From Adiantum capillus-veneris (lineage: Eukaryota > Streptophyta > Polypodiopsida > Polypodiales > Pteridaceae): 64,000 bases of DNA. The notes under the pieces were generated by a model. That model did no database searches. It had not been told where the DNA came from and saw only the letters and a list, made by a program, of their open reading frames with translations. Shown here one piece after another: positions 10,431-21,060 of this stretch. The stretch spans positions 46,793,098 to 46,857,097 of the forward strand of contig CM043962.1 in the NCBI GenBank assembly GCA_014529385.2, written 5' to 3'. The position numbers and the translations under genes were made by a program. Within the stretch, counting starts at the first letter, position 1. Every line of letters starts with the position of its first letter.

Positions 10431-11530
10431 CTATAGCTGCTTCTGTGACAAGAAGTAGCGTAAACTCTGATGGTCTGTAAAGACAGTAAAATCCGCTCCG
10501 AGTAGGTAGTGCCGCCACTGAGTAGGAGCATGGATAACCGCCAAAAGCTCTTTCTCATAAATCTGTGCTGTCAATTCCGGCCTTGAGAACAATCGACTCT
10601 CGTAGGCAATGACATGGCCTTCTTGCATTAAGACCGCACCCAGACTACGACCACAAGCATCACAATATGCTTCAAATGACTTCTGCAAGTCGGGCAAAGT
10701 CAAAACTGGTCCCGTAGTCAATTTCTCTTTCAATGTCTGAAAAGCAGTCACCTCTGTGGGTCCCTACGAGAAAGGGACTCCTTTTTGTGTCAAGATGTGC
10801 AAAGGGGAAGCAACCTCTGCAAACTTTCTAATGAACCGCCTGTAGTACGAACACAATCCCAAGAAGCTTTTAACTTCAGGGACATTCTTCAAATCGGGCC
10901 AATCACGGATAGTCTCTATCTTGACCGGATCCATCTGCACTCCTGCTGACACAATGTGTCCCAAAAAGTGTATCTTTGTCAGGAAAAATTCATTTTTCTT
11001 CGCATCAATTACTAACTTGTGATCTTGTAATGCCTGAAAGACGTGACGCAGATGTTCTCTATGTTCTGCCTCATCCTTGGAGAAAACAATAATGTCGTCA
11101 AAGAAAGTGTCAACAAATAGTCTGTACTCTCGAAAAATCGTGTCGATCATCCGGTTAAATGTCGCAGGAGCATTGGTTAGGCCAAAAGGCATCACCAAAA
11201 ACTCAAATAATCCAAAAGTCGTCCGAAAGGCTGTCTTGTAGACATCTCCCGGCGCGATTCGGATCTGATGATATCCACTTTTCAAGTTGATCCTGCTAAA
11301 GCACGAGGATCCTTGAGGTCGGTCAAGTATATCATCGATTCTAGGAATCGGAAATCTGTTCTTGATGGTGATTTTGTTGAGAGCTCTATAAGCGTTGCAC
11401 ATTCTCCAAAGATCCGTCTTTCTTCAAAACCAACAACACAGGAGAGCAGTCCGGTGAAGTACTAGGCTGGACAAGACCCTTTTCCAAGAGGTCTGTCACT
11501 TGGTTCATAATCTCTTCGTTCTGGGCTCGG
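10431..11530 (-). pseudogene. G2 reverse transcriptase and RNase H
   Basis: RT occupies about 11460-10764: 'NRFPIPRIDDILD', '[14 protein letters not shown]', 'VMPFGLTNAPATFNRMID' and the catalytic motif in 'FFDDIIVFSK' (F-F-D-D rather than the commoner YLDD). An in-frame TAG near 10764, where relatives have TGG (VPFSWG), breaks the frame. Translation then continues as 'TAFQTLKEKLT', 'YCDACGRSLGAVL' and 'YEKELLAVIHA', the RT thumb/connection and RNase H with its conserved acidic residue. The product would copy element RNA into DNA in cytoplasmic particles. Apart from this stop the region is close to intact. Confidence 0.85.
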
Positions 11531-11531
11531 C

Positions 11532-12245
11532 TCAACGGTAAGGTGGCCAGTTCGGTGGTGTGCTTCCATGTATTAGATGAATGGTATGATCTTCATGATG
11601 AGCGGGCGGTAACTCGCCTGGCATGCCCTCTGAGAAGCAATCGGCATGAGAGTGGAGAAAATCTTGGCGTTCTTTATCAAGTTTATACATATTTGTCCTA
11701 TCCTCATCATTCAACTCTTTCAAAAAGATGGAGTAAACAAACAGACTGGATTTCATTAATTTTGAAATGGCCGAAGCCGATACAATAGGGACAGACTCGC
11801 CCTTAAGTTTTACATCGAGTACAATGGTTCTGTCCTTTTCTGTGGTCAAAGTCGCTTTCCTCGCCCGATAGTCGACCACGGTGTTGTTCTTGTGGTACCA
11901 GGGAATTCCCAAGAGAACATCACAAGCTTCCAAAGGCATTATGTAGAAGTCCTCATGCCCCAAATACCCCTGACAATGCAACCGAAGTTTTCCAATGACA
12001 AGTGTAATGGATACTTCCCTGCCGTGTGCTGCTAGAACTGCCTCTGCAAGTGGTCCCATCCGATCGGGAGTGATCTCGAGCCGCGCCGCCAATTCCGGTG
12101 AAATGAAGTTGGCCTTGGCTCCTCCATCAAAGAAAATCAGGGCTTCTTGGTCTTTTACTTTGCCCCAAGCTCGGCAAAGTTCTGTACTCTCGTTCATCGT
12201 GCTGGGATCAGTACACACGCAATCTGGAATCAGTCTTGTTTTCAT
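11532..12245 (-). CDS. G2 aspartic protease region and start of RT linker
   Basis: A 237-codon frame on the minus strand. 'FFDGGAKANFIS' (about residues 39-50) is the retropepsin-like active-site loop, in the form D-G-G-A instead of the usual D-S/T-G-A. 'VLLGIPWY' (about residues 110-117) is the second conserved strand, and 'ADCFSEGMPGELPP' leads into the RT N-terminal linker. Protease cuts the gag-pol polyprotein. The start codon given is only the first ATG of the open frame; in the living element this was read as part of a longer polyprotein. The catalytic variant could be a family trait or a substitution; G4 is damaged at this place and cannot decide. Confidence 0.75.
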   Translation of the reverse strand: MKTRLIPDCVCTDPSTMNESTELCRAWGKVKDQEALIFFDGGAKANFISPELAARLEITPDRMGPLAEAVLAAHGREVSITLVIGKLRLHCQGYLGHEDFYIMPLEACDVLLGIPWYHKNNTVVDYRARKATLTTEKDRTIVLDVKLKGESVPIVSASAISKLMKSSLFVYSIFLKELNDEDRTNMYKLDKERQDFLHSHADCFSEGMPGELPPAHHEDHTIHLIHGSTPPNWPPYR

Positions 12246-13741
12246 CTTGCCTTTTCTTCCATGTTCCTCAGCTGCTCTTGAACTCTCAGGCCTTTCGTCG
12301 TCCTTGTCGTTCTGTTCTTTCTGTGCCTTTTTAGGGCACTTCGTGGAGATGTGCCCAGTTTCCCCGCATCCAAAGCACTTCCCCTCCTTGATGTAGCGAG
12401 CCCTCTCTTGAGGAGTGAGTTTGGGTCGTGCATCCTTTTCTTTCTTTTCTGGGTTGCTCTTCCTCTTTCTGCTTTCATTTGTCGAAGTCTGTTCGGCCCT
12501 TTGCTCATGATTTCATATGTGGGGTAGGTCAAACTGCCTGAGTGAATGGCAAAACCCCGTTTTGCATGGTTCATCAACTCCTGAATGGAAGCTGACTTTT
12601 GTTCTAAGCAATGATCTCGGATCTTGTAGGAAGACCCAAGGTAAACCGCTCAATCTGTTCTTTGAACGAGATCTTCTTAAATGAAGAGGCGGGTAGAAAA
12701 GAGCTCCAGAATCTCTTGCAATAAGCGTCCACTGTATCCTTCTTGGTCATCCGAAGATGGTTCCAAGCAGTTCGTATGCCGCGTTCATACTCTCGAGTCA
12801 GCCAAGAAGAAATAAAAAGCCTTTTGGATTTCAGCCATTTAACTGGCAGTGTCTTGTTTAATAGAAACGTGGACCACCAAGTTCGAGCATTCCCCTTGAA
12901 GTAAGAGGAAGCTCTCCAAATCTTCGAGTGCTCTGAGTAACGCCCTCTGGAGAAAGCTATGTCAAACTGCTGTATGAAAGACAAAGCCTTCGAAGCATCT
13001 CTATAACCAGAAAACGTGTCAAATTTAATTGACTGTCCACCTTTCTTAAACTCTCAGACTTTCTTGCTTTTGTCTTCCAAAAAGTCATACTGGTTGGCTT
13101 TATAAAAATTCTTCTTTGCGTAAAAGCTGCTCTCATCAGAGTTCGAACTATTTGAAGACGAGTCCCCTGTAGAACTGTCAACCACGGGGCGAGATTTAGG
13201 CTTCTTTGCCTTTTTCTTGCCCTTTCCGAAGCTTTGCTTTTTGCTTCGCCTCTCGCCTTTTCTGTCTTCTTCGCTCGAGTCAGAGGAGCTAGAAGAACTC
13301 GAAGAAGAAGAAGAAGAAGAAGAAGAAGAAGAAGAAATGGGTGCTCCTCAAATCGAACACGCTTCTTTTGCTTTGTTGCTGATTAAAATGTAGGCTGACG
13401 ACCCAAATAACCCGAGAAAATCAGTGCCTTTCTTTTGCTTTTTGTCGTGCTTCTTAGCTTTGTTTTGCGCATCAAAAAGCTGAGCATTTCGTGCATCAAC
13501 CACCTCTTCTAATTCTTGCTCTGTGTACATCCTAGGAGTAGGAGGTTTCTTTAGAGCCGGTTTGAGGGGTGGTTCTGTGGTCTGCCGCCACTGTGTGTGC
13601 ACCTCATCGAAAGAAGTCTGGCTCATATATTTTGCAAATTTCGGGTCCTTCGCAAAATTAAGCTTCATCATTGTTGCATCACCGCATCGCCGATCAATCG
13701 TCGACGCTCCATCTCTTTGAGCTCCGCCCGAGTAGGCCGAG
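12246..13741 (-). pseudogene. G2 gag, main part
   Basis: In minus order: N-terminal segment ('NFAKDPKFAKYM', 13671-13600); a Lys/Ser-rich tract with a run of Ser codons (about 13270-13340, GAA repeats on the plus strand); the retrotransposon gag core 'GNARTWWSTFLLN' to 'RFTLGLP' (12984-12604); and a CCHC zinc knuckle C-F-G-C-G-E-T-G-H-x4-C (12330-12390). The knuckle lies in a different frame from the core, and two further frame changes occur, so it is a pseudogene. Gag would form the particle and bind element RNA. The first 30 codons are separated from the rest by the solo LTR at 13742. Confidence 0.8.
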
Positions 13742-14931
13742 TGTCACGTGACACATCCAACCCTATGTGTCCGTGGACAAGCTACTTCGATAACAAGGGT
13801 TCCGTCAGTCCAGTCAGTCTAGATTAGAAGTGATCTGGCACTTTTGTGAGTCTATTCGTAGACCGTGCATGTCCAGTCACTTAGTGTAGATGCATATCCT
13901 CTGGTTGCACACAGCATGATCATAAGCATTCCCATCAGAATCCATCAGAATCCTTCAGGGGGATTTTCCAGTGCATTTAGCCTATTTTACCTATTTTTGA
14001 CATTTTTCACTAATTAATTTAAGTGACTTTTGTTGGAAAGTAGGTAGGGCAAATTGGGTAAGATAATATATAAGCAAACCAAGCTTAGCACTAAATGGCA
14101 GATGAGCAAGGAGAACAACAGGCTTCGGCGACAGGTTCCCTCTCTCTCAACAAGACTCCTCAAGCACTTGGGTGATTTCCATCAAGAAGGAGGCTCATCG
14201 CTTTTCATCAAGTAAGCGAGTCCAACGTTTTTTCTCATCAAATCACCTAGGCTCTCTCCCCCTCTTTGCCTTGCGTTTTCAGCATTAGCTTCACCGCCGG
14301 CAACCTGCAAACGTCAGCGTTTTCAGCCCTTGCCATCGCCAATAGATGCCCCATGCCTAGCGTTTTTGGTCCTAGCAAGAACAGCCTCAGATTTCAGCCT
14401 TTGGACCATTGCAGCCGGTGAATTTCAGCCCTCTTTTCATAGCCATTCCGACCCCGACATAGCAACAGATTTTCAGCCTTAAAGGACAACAAAATTAGTG
14501 TTTTTCATAGCGTTTTCAAGCATAGCAGAATTCAGCCAGCAGCGTTTTTGGACAGCAGATAAAAGATTGCAGATTTCAGCCCTTAGGTCGGTCTCGCCAT
14601 CCCCGTCGTCATCACCGACATAGCCTCGAATTGCATCATTCACATGCATCACTTTGTACTAGTTTGTGCAATCAATCGTAGACCACTCTCGCCAACGAGA
14701 GTGGGGCCTTCGAAGGAGGGTTTTACGTCTCTGGTGTCGTATCTCTCTTCTCTCTCCATCTCTAAGTCTCGTACACTTGCACGCTCAGTGTCCACTCACT
14801 TTGTTCGTGATCATAGCACTCTCCGTTAAGAACGGAAGGCTCTCCCTGCCATAAGAACTAAAAGGAACCTTGAGCAAAATATGGAATGCTCCTCTTGAGA
14901 AAGAACAACATTCATTCCGTTGCATCTTACA
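13742..14931 (+). mobile_element. Solo LTR of family L4, copy 2, TSD CCGAG
   Basis: Starts TGTCACGTGACACATCC, ends GTTGCATCTTACA, with exact CCGAG on both sides (13737-13741 and 14932-14936). It interrupts G2 gag, whose two sides rejoin to match 24540-24560 of G4. Contains the same GCGTTTTCAGCC-rich stretch (14270-14590) and the 'ctctcgcc..cgagagtggggcc' hairpin (about 14686-14708) as copy 1. Confidence 0.9.
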
Positions 14932-15026
14932 CCGAGGCGGGCCATACTCCTCGTGTGAATCTTCGTTGTGATCTCTTCTCGCATCTCCGGATGCAGAGGA
15001 AGTCGATTGATCTTTGTTTGAAGCCA
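14932..15026 (-). pseudogene. G2 gag N-terminus
   Basis: Starts at the ATG whose complement ends at 15026 and reads 'MASNKDQSTSSASGDARRD' onward to 'EEYGPP', matching the G4 gag start (24460). It lies about 50 bp inside the primer site. Cut after about 30 codons by the solo LTR at 13742. Confidence 0.8.
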
Positions 15027-15077
15027 TAAGTGCCGCGTAAAAAGGATCAGAGTTCTCGTAGAAGAGAAATCGGCCGT

Positions 15078-15089
15078 GCTCTGATACCA
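15078..15089 (-). other. Primer binding site of G2
   Basis: Plus strand GCTCTGATACCA is the reverse complement of TGGTATCAGAGC, the standard initiator-tRNA-Met site, one base from the LTR at 15091. Confidence 0.88.
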
Positions 15090-15090
15090 C

Positions 15091-15492
15091 TGTAACGGAC
15101 TTGGACACTCCAAGTCGAGAATCTACCGCGACACCACAAATAATCACTTCAAAACAGTTCACAGTTCACGATTGATTTGACACTGGCCCGACGGAGTTCT
15201 ATGCCTAGAGATATTGGCTCCAAAGACTTGCGCCCCTTTCGGTATTTCTTTTTGTATTAATCTACAACTCAAAGTACAAGCGAGTAGCCGGGACTCACTC
15301 TCAGACTCTGCGTCCAGTTGCTCTGAGAAGCGAGAGCCCAAACTACCAAAAGAGTTTACAAGGGATGCTTTTTAGGGATGCAAAAAGCAGAGCCCCAAAA
15401 GTTGTGCCAAAAGCTTCAAGTTAAAAGCCCTCATAAAAAATAAAGCAAGGCTCTCTCTCTCAAGGCTTGTAAATTAAAGCACTTTAATTTTA

Positions 15493-15532
<40 letters not shown>

Positions 15533-15749
15533 CCATTGCGTAGCCATTTATGTAGCCAAAAGCAAAAAATTGCCGCAACGTTGCCATGCTGTTTTTCCAT
15601 ACGCCAGCTGCCACGTCAGCACTTGCGCATTTTCAGCCGGATGGTGCGCCGCAAATGGCGGGAGTGCGTGCACAGTAGCCACGTCAGCGTTTCAGCTTGC
15701 AGCGGGTGTGTGTGTGTGTACTGGGCAGCCACGTCACTGAGTTGTGACA
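15091..15749 (-). repeat. 5' LTR of G2
   Basis: Plus strand runs TGTAACGGACTTGG to GTTGTGACA. It includes the minus-strand 'aatacaaaaagaaataccgaa' promoter block near 15235-15265, a CT tract (15496-15530) and CCACGTCA motifs near 15611, 15680 and 15730. Nearly the same as 5317-5960. Confidence 0.85.
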
Positions 15750-16345
15750 TCACCTTTCACTTTGCTTTCCTTATGAGCGAGTATTTGTTCGGGAACAAGT
15801 ATCTTCTCGCTCTCTTCTCCTTCAGGTTTCTCTTTGGGCTCCTTGTCAACTTGCATCTCACCCTTGAAAGGTTTCAAGAGACTCAAATGAAAAGCATTGT
15901 GAATCTTCAAAGTATTTGGCAACTTCAGCTTGAAGAATACATCATTTATCTTCTCTTGAATCTGGAAAGGGCCATAATATCGCATACTTAGCTTTGGAAA
16001 AAGCCGCTCCTTTCCCTTTTTTTTCCCTCAAGCGTGCCTTCTCAAATCGTAAGAGCACCCAATCATTTTTTTTTTCAACTGCAAGTCGCGTCGATGTTTG
16101 ATTCTTTTGATCCGAAATGTAAGACTTCAATAAATCCAAAACCATTGAATTTGCTATCTCAAACTGTGCGTCTGTCAGTGGGTGAAATGAGAACGAGAAC
16201 TGCAACCGTAAGTCAATGTTCTCCCAGATTGTCCTCCAAAACAACCTCGTGAATCGGGGGTCTCTGTCGGAGACTATGGACTCAGGCATGCCATGTAATA
16301 AAAAATCATTGAGATAAACAGTCTCGCCAAATGGTGAGGGTTAAT
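15750..16345 (-). pseudogene. G3 integrase C-terminal half
   Basis: On the minus strand: 'IVSDRDPRFTRLFW' (catalytic-core region), 'FHPLTDAQFEIAN' (the HPQTDGQ motif, decayed), a deletion, then 'WVLLRFEKARLR' and 'MRYYGPFQIQEKIND', 'HNAFHLSLLKPFKGE'. It continues into 5316-5013 once G2 is removed. Frame changes between the blocks make it a pseudogene. Confidence 0.78.
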
Positions 16346-16353
16346 TGTCTTGT

Positions 16354-16848
16354 TTACATGAATGAAGTGGGCCTGCTTGCTAAATCTATCAATGCCTGTC
16401 CAAATGCCATCATGCCCACTTTGAGTCTTGGGAAGATAAAAAATGAAATCCATAGCAATGCTTTCTCATGGGCGGGAGGTATGGGTAAAGGTTGTAGGAG
16501 TCCTGGTGCCTTATGCCTATCAAACTTGACCTTTTGGCATACTAAGCAATTGCGAACAAACTTGTCCACATCCTTTTTGAGCCTTAGCCAGTAAAAGTAA
16601 CACTCAACACCCTTCAAGGTGGTTTCTATGCCACAGTGGCCCGAAAAAGGTGGACAGTGGCACTTTGTCAAAACCTTTTCCCTCATAGGCTGTGTGACAC
16701 ACAACATCGTTTTCCGCATCAAGTAGTCGTCTCGTATGGAATAGCTTGCAATTGTCTCCCCACTCTGTATCTGGCGGAAGATGTCTGCAAAGTCTGGATC
16801 TGTGGTGTATTGATCTATCATATCCTCAAAGCTTCGATGATGTATCAC
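16354..16848 (-). pseudogene. G3 integrase zinc-binding domain
   Basis: A 164-codon minus frame: 'HHRSFEDMIDQY', 'DDYLMRKTMLCV', 'KCHCPPFSGHCGIETTLKGV', 'NCLVCQKVKFDRHKAPGLL'. The H-x-H/C-x-x-C pattern of the integrase N-terminal domain is present. The catalytic core beyond 'PAHEKALLW' is frameshifted. Confidence 0.8.
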
Positions 16849-17909
16849 ATTAGCGACTCAAAGCTAGAGTGCCGCAAGCAGGAGGCCCTCAGAGACCTTC
16901 CACCAGATGGATTTTCATAGAGATGCGCAGAGTTGGCTTGAGCAAGAGACTGGAGGATCGTTTTGTTGAGAGTCTGCTTCGCTCCTGGGAGCAGCTGCGA
17001 AGAGGCATGGAGCAGCACCAACCCACTTGCACGGAGGAGCGCCTGAGACAGCCCCTTGATTGGAATCCCATGGTTAGCACTCAGAGAGGCCATTTGGTTG
17101 GTAGTAGGCTTAGACAAGGCATCTGCCACTAAGTTCTTCTGTCCCTAAACATGGATTATCTGAAAGTGGAATTGTGACAAGATGTTAGCCCACCGCATCT
17201 ACTTTTCCGAAAGCTGCTTCTGCGACAAGAAGTAGCGTAAACTCTGATGGTCTGTGAAGACAGTAAAGTCAGCTTCGAGTAGAGAGTGTCGTCACTGCGT
17301 AAGAGCATGGATAACTGTCAACAACTCCTCCTCATAAATCTGTGCAACCAATTCAGGACGTGAAAACATTATGCTCTCATAAGCAATGACATGGACTTCT
17401 TACGTCAAAACTACTCTTAGACTGTGACCACAAGCATCACAATAAACTTCGAATGGCTTTTGCAAGTCTGGCAAGGCCAACACTGGTCCCATTGTTAGCT
17501 TTTCTTTGAGAGTCTGAAAGGCTGCAATCTCTGTTGTTCCCCAAGTAAAAGGAACTCCTTTCTGAGTGAGCATATGCAAGGGAGAAGCAATCTCTGCAAA
17601 TTTCGGAATGAACTGCCGATAATAAGAGCACAAGCCCTGAAAACTTCGAACTTCATGAACATTTTTGCAAATCAGACTAGTCACAAAGGGTCTCTACTTT
17701 GGCTGAGTCCATCTTTACACCTTCCATTGAGACAATGTGTCCCAAAAAGTGTATCCTTGGCAAGAAGAACTCGCTCTTTTTCGCATTTATAACCAATCGA
17801 TGTTTTCGCAGTGCTTGGAAAACTTGTAACAGATGGTGTCGATGTTCTGCCTCACTCTTGGAGAAGACGATGATGTTGTCATCGGTTCTCTTTGAGAATT
17901 TTGTCCATT
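16849..17909 (-). pseudogene. G3 RNase H and C-terminal RT
   Basis: Minus order: RT after the catalytic motif ('INAKKSEFFLPRIHFLGH', about 17830-17730), the RT thumb and RNase H ('SFQGLCSYYRQFIPKFAE', 'TLKEKLTMGPVL', 17684-17400), then RNase H 'YFLSQKQLS'-type sequence around 17220. About 16860-17110 is a stretch not present in G2 or G4 ('ADALSKPTTNQMASLSANHG'), perhaps from another gypsy lineage or a local rearrangement. Stops and shifts throughout. Confidence 0.7.
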
Positions 17910-19175
17910 TGTTAGGTGGAGCGGAATTGAATATGGTGAAGATCTAGTTTTACACTCCCACAAAAGCCTTTCTTTCTTTCCTTGTGTTAGTGAATGAAAT
18001 CTACTTGAATGATGGTTCTTTTTACTTTCCCCTGAAGGGGGGCTGAGAGAATGCAATAGAGATGTGTAGAGGGAGAGAGAAAGAGAGGGCGACACTGGAT
18101 GGGGTCCCAACCAACCCTCTCAAGGGCCCCCCACACCATTACGGATGTGGTATTTGCTCTAGATTGCGTAAATGGATTGTATACACAATGCAATACCTCA
18201 ATGCAAACTTTACTGACTCAAGGGATGACTGTCGCCGCGGTAACTTCTCCGAAAGAGGCACTTCTCGGGCTGATTTGATGCGCCTTGTATCCTCCTCGAT
18301 GTGGGAATGATGGATGACCACCATGGGCTGATTTTTGCACTCCTGATGTGAGAGGGACGAAAGGCTGAAAACGTAGATCTCAACAAGGCTGATGATGGAC
18401 AGCAATGGAGGACTCAATTCTGGCGAGGGAATGGCCAGAGGGAGGGCTCAATGGTTGCCGAAGTACCGGACTGCATCTGGCAATAGGCAAGGTTGCAGAT
18501 CTCGCCCGCACACAACGGCGACGGTCTGAAAACTGACAACGCTAGCCTGATCTGCTGGCTGAACCTGGTGCTAGGGCTGAAATCTGAAAACGCTGCTGCT
18601 TGGCTGAATTCTGCAAAATGCTGGCTGGTCTTGCTGAAAACGCTGGCTGAATTTGCTCTCTAGTGCTAGACTTCTTCTGCCTTGATTTCAAACTCTAGGT
18701 TGTATAGTCCTTTTATAGGTGAGATTTGCAGGTTAAGAATTTATTAGGCCTTAGGTAAGGCAAATGTCCACCAAGTTTCCTAACAAATAAATCATAAAAT
18801 GATTTATTTAAAAATTGGTCCAAGGGTCTAGAATTGGGTGAAATTATCGCACATACGCCCACCCGGGAATCCGATCGACGCAGGGAATGGCTTGTTGGAT
18901 TCCTCTAACCTAAAACTACATGCATGTCGTCCACCGTAGTGTAACAACATCTGTCAAAATGCGTATACAATCTATTTATGCAAGAGGGTTCGAAAACTGA
19001 AAAACCTAATCTAATGGACTTTTCCGGATATATAGGTCTTGCGAACAGGCTCACAAAATTGTCAGTACTAATTCTCCTAGGATTCTAGACATCCCTATCT
19101 AGGAAGAAGGGAAAACTGGCTCTGGAAGTTGATGAAGCATGTCCACATGGCACACAGAGCCATGTGCACATTACA
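17910..19175 (-). mobile_element. Solo LTR of an L4-related family, minus orientation
   Basis: Plus strand begins TGTTAGGTGGAGCGG (compare TGTAAGGTGCAACGG, the reversed L4 end) and ends GTGCACATTACA. Flanks are CCATT (17905-17909) and CCATC (19176-19180), a TSD with one change. It contains 'gctgaaaacgctg' repeats at 18570-18660, the reverse complement of the L4 GCGTTTTCAGC motif. It splits G3 RT just downstream of the catalytic motif. Confidence 0.75.
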
Positions 19176-19180
19176 CCATC

Positions 19181-19497
19181 TTACGATTGAATGTAGCTCG
19201 TAAGGCCAATTGGCATCACCAAATATTCGTACAAACCAAAAGTCGTCTTGAAAGTTGTCTTATAGACATCTCCAAGAGCAATTCGGATCTGATGATATCC
19301 ACTCTTCAAATCAATTCTGCTGAAACAAGTGGACCCCTAAAGTCTGTCGAGTAGATCATCGAACCTAGGGATAAGGAATCTGTTTTTGATGGCGATTTTA
19401 TTGAGAGCTCTATAGTCGATGTATATTCTCCAAGATCTATCTTTTTTTAATACTAGAGGTAGTGGTGAATAGAAAGGTGAATTGCTAGGTTGGATAA
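19181..19497 (-). pseudogene. G3 RT N-terminal half
   Basis: Minus strand, frameshifted: '[14 protein letters not shown]', '[16 protein letters not shown]', 'IPRFDDLLDRL'-like. It continues from 17909 once the solo LTR is removed. Ends where an L4-like fragment begins at 19498. Confidence 0.65.
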
Positions 19498-20022
19498 TGT
19501 CAGGTGTAGCGGAAGTGTTTAGCTTGATCTAGTACTCCGCACACAAATACAAGGTTATTTTACTTCACTTGAAAGAACTGAACTGAACTAAAAGAGAGAG
19601 ACGCAAAGAGACGACACGGCATCTCGGGTCCCAAACTCTCAAGGGCCCCCTTGCTCTGTTGCCAGAGCAAGTACTGTCATGTGCGCGCTTCACTTGCGTT
19701 ATGTGGACATGTTCTGCCACAATCTAGCATGATCCAGTAGCTTAGGACTGAGCCTGGCACTTTTGTGAGCCTCTAGCAGGACGTGCATGCCCAAGCCGGT
19801 CACACTTGCATACCCTCTCTTGCATAGGACAACATTTCATCATGCAGACATTTTACCGCGTGAACCACCTCTTATAGGTGATTTATGAATAAGTGACTTT
19901 TCATTTACCCTTGTTGGAATGTAGTTAGGGCAAATGGCTAAAGTATCAGCCCAGTGTTTTCAGCATCAGAAAACCAGCGTTTTCAGCCCATAAAACCAGT
20001 GTTTTCAGATCAGCCTTGCATA
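19498..20022. repeat. Two abutting L4-type LTR fragments
   Basis: 19498-19675 starts TGTCAGGTGTAGCGG and resembles the beginning of the minus-orientation LTR at 17910. From about 19676 (TGTCATGTGCGCG) the sequence instead resembles the plus-orientation L4 start ('ctggcacttttgtgag', 'cgtgcatgcc') and ends with CAGCGTTTTCAGCCC repeats. A head-to-head arrangement of two fragments is my reading. Confidence 0.5.
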
Positions 20023-20563
20023 ACAGGAGTGGCATTTTGCTTAAGACTACGCCAATCTTCTTTGAACGGATCTAGGTACTGCGGTGGCATAAAGCGAGCC
20101 TTGAGCTTGTCTTGGAAGTCGACCCAACTGAAAGAGAGGGGTTCGCCTTCCTCGACATGCGCAAGATGCTTAGCCAAGTGTAACTCCTGCCAAGCGTGAT
20201 ACCAATTAATGGAATCACTTGCTAGATACATTACAGTAATAAAAAATTTATTGTTACTTGTTTTCTTGTTAGTCGCAAAGCAAGCATTAAATTGATGCAA
20301 CCAAGAATGAATCACAGAAGCATCCATCTTACCATCATACTTACTAAACGTAAACTTCTCAATGACTGGATTGTTGGAATCTTTGTCTCTACTTGTGCTA
20401 CGTGATGACTTGTCAATCTCCTTGAGTGGCTCGGTCTTCGAGGAGAGTACCTGTAGGATTGCATTGGTCTCTTTGCGCCTCTCGCTCTTAACTCCATAGC
20501 CGCTCGCTTCTCTTCGGGCGCTATGCGTTGAGCCTCGCGTGCTTGCTCACACTCGAGATCCAA
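20023..20563 (-). pseudogene. Gag fragment of a second gypsy lineage
   Basis: On the minus strand: 'GKMDASVIHSWLHQFNACF', 'YLASDSINWYHAW' (the gag core pattern, compare ARTWW in G2) and 'SFSWVDFQDKLKARFMPPQ' (compare 'TWEEFKxxFxxxF'). This is the gag core domain of a gypsy element but clearly different from G2/G3/G4 gag, and it lies beside L4-type LTR pieces, so it probably belongs to the L4 family. An upstream frame (20312-20563, 'ECEQAREAQRIAPEEKRAA') is shifted relative to the core. No zinc knuckle is seen. Confidence 0.65.
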
Positions 20564-20740
20564 AGTTGCCCTCCTTTCTTCGGCCGTGAATGATGGTGTA
20601 TGGCTCAGGATGAGTGATCAGTGAGTGCTCAAGGTTCCTTTTATTGAGGGGAAGGGAGAGCCTTCCTTGACTTAATGAGAGAATGTGCAATGACCAAAAC
20701 AAGAGAGTGGAAACTGTGAGTGCAAAGTGCATGAGAGTGC

Positions 20741-20801
<61 letters not shown>

Positions 20802-20956
20802 GACACTAGATGGAGTCCCAAGCCCCCCTCCCCCCTCTCTATTGCTAGAGAGGTATTTGCTTTAGATCGCACAAAGGTTTGGTACAATGCTTCTAGATGT
20901 TGTGGTACTTGACTACGATGATGTTGGCTGAAGAACACTGATCTTGCCTGCGTTTT
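20564..20956 (-). repeat. L4-like LTR fragment with (GA)n
   Basis: 'gtgctcaaggttcctttt', 'gagagccttcc' and 'taatgagaga' match the end of L4 in reverse. A GA microsatellite spans about 20741-20799, followed by 'gacgacactagatggagtcccaa' as in 18090-18112. The start is not clear. Confidence 0.55.
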
Positions 20957-21060
20957 TGTAACAAACTTGGACACTCCAAGTCAAGATTCTATCGCGACAA
21001 AGTAGAGATTCACTTCAAAACAATTCACAAAAGATGACACGGCCCGGCATAGTTCCGTTC

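Larger units (their letters stand above)
5317..15749 (-). mobile_element. Nearly complete chromodomain gypsy G2 (minus) carrying three solo LTRs
   Basis: LTRs at 15091-15749 (5') and 5317-5960 (3') bracket, in minus order, primer site, gag, protease, RT, RNase H, a partial integrase, chromodomain-like tail, non-coding tail and polypurine tract. The flanks read TCAC(T) at 5313-5317 and TCACC at 15750-15754, a slightly decayed TSD inside G3 pol. Removing the three nested solo LTRs (6560-8500, 8891-9932, 13742-14931) leaves about 6.2 kb. The integrase catalytic core is deleted and RT carries an in-frame TAG, so it is not autonomous. Confidence 0.85.
4004..19497 (-). mobile_element. Old gypsy element G3 (minus), split by G2 and a solo LTR
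   Basis: In minus order I see pol fragments at 19497-19181 and 17909-15750, then 5316-5013, a 3' non-coding tail (5012-4584) and the 3' LTR (4583-4004). The two halves of its C-terminal coding region join across G2: residues ending '...KESKVKG' (15750-15985) continue as '...IRQFLVKF' (5316 leftwards). No G3 protease or gag and no 5' LTR can be assigned with confidence, so the right limit is only where recognisable pol ends. It predates G2 and the solo LTR at 17910, which lie inside it. Confidence 0.7.

Noticed and set aside
10214-10558. Alternative minus frames beside G2 RNase H
   Set aside because: Offset readings of the same recognised RNase H sequence.
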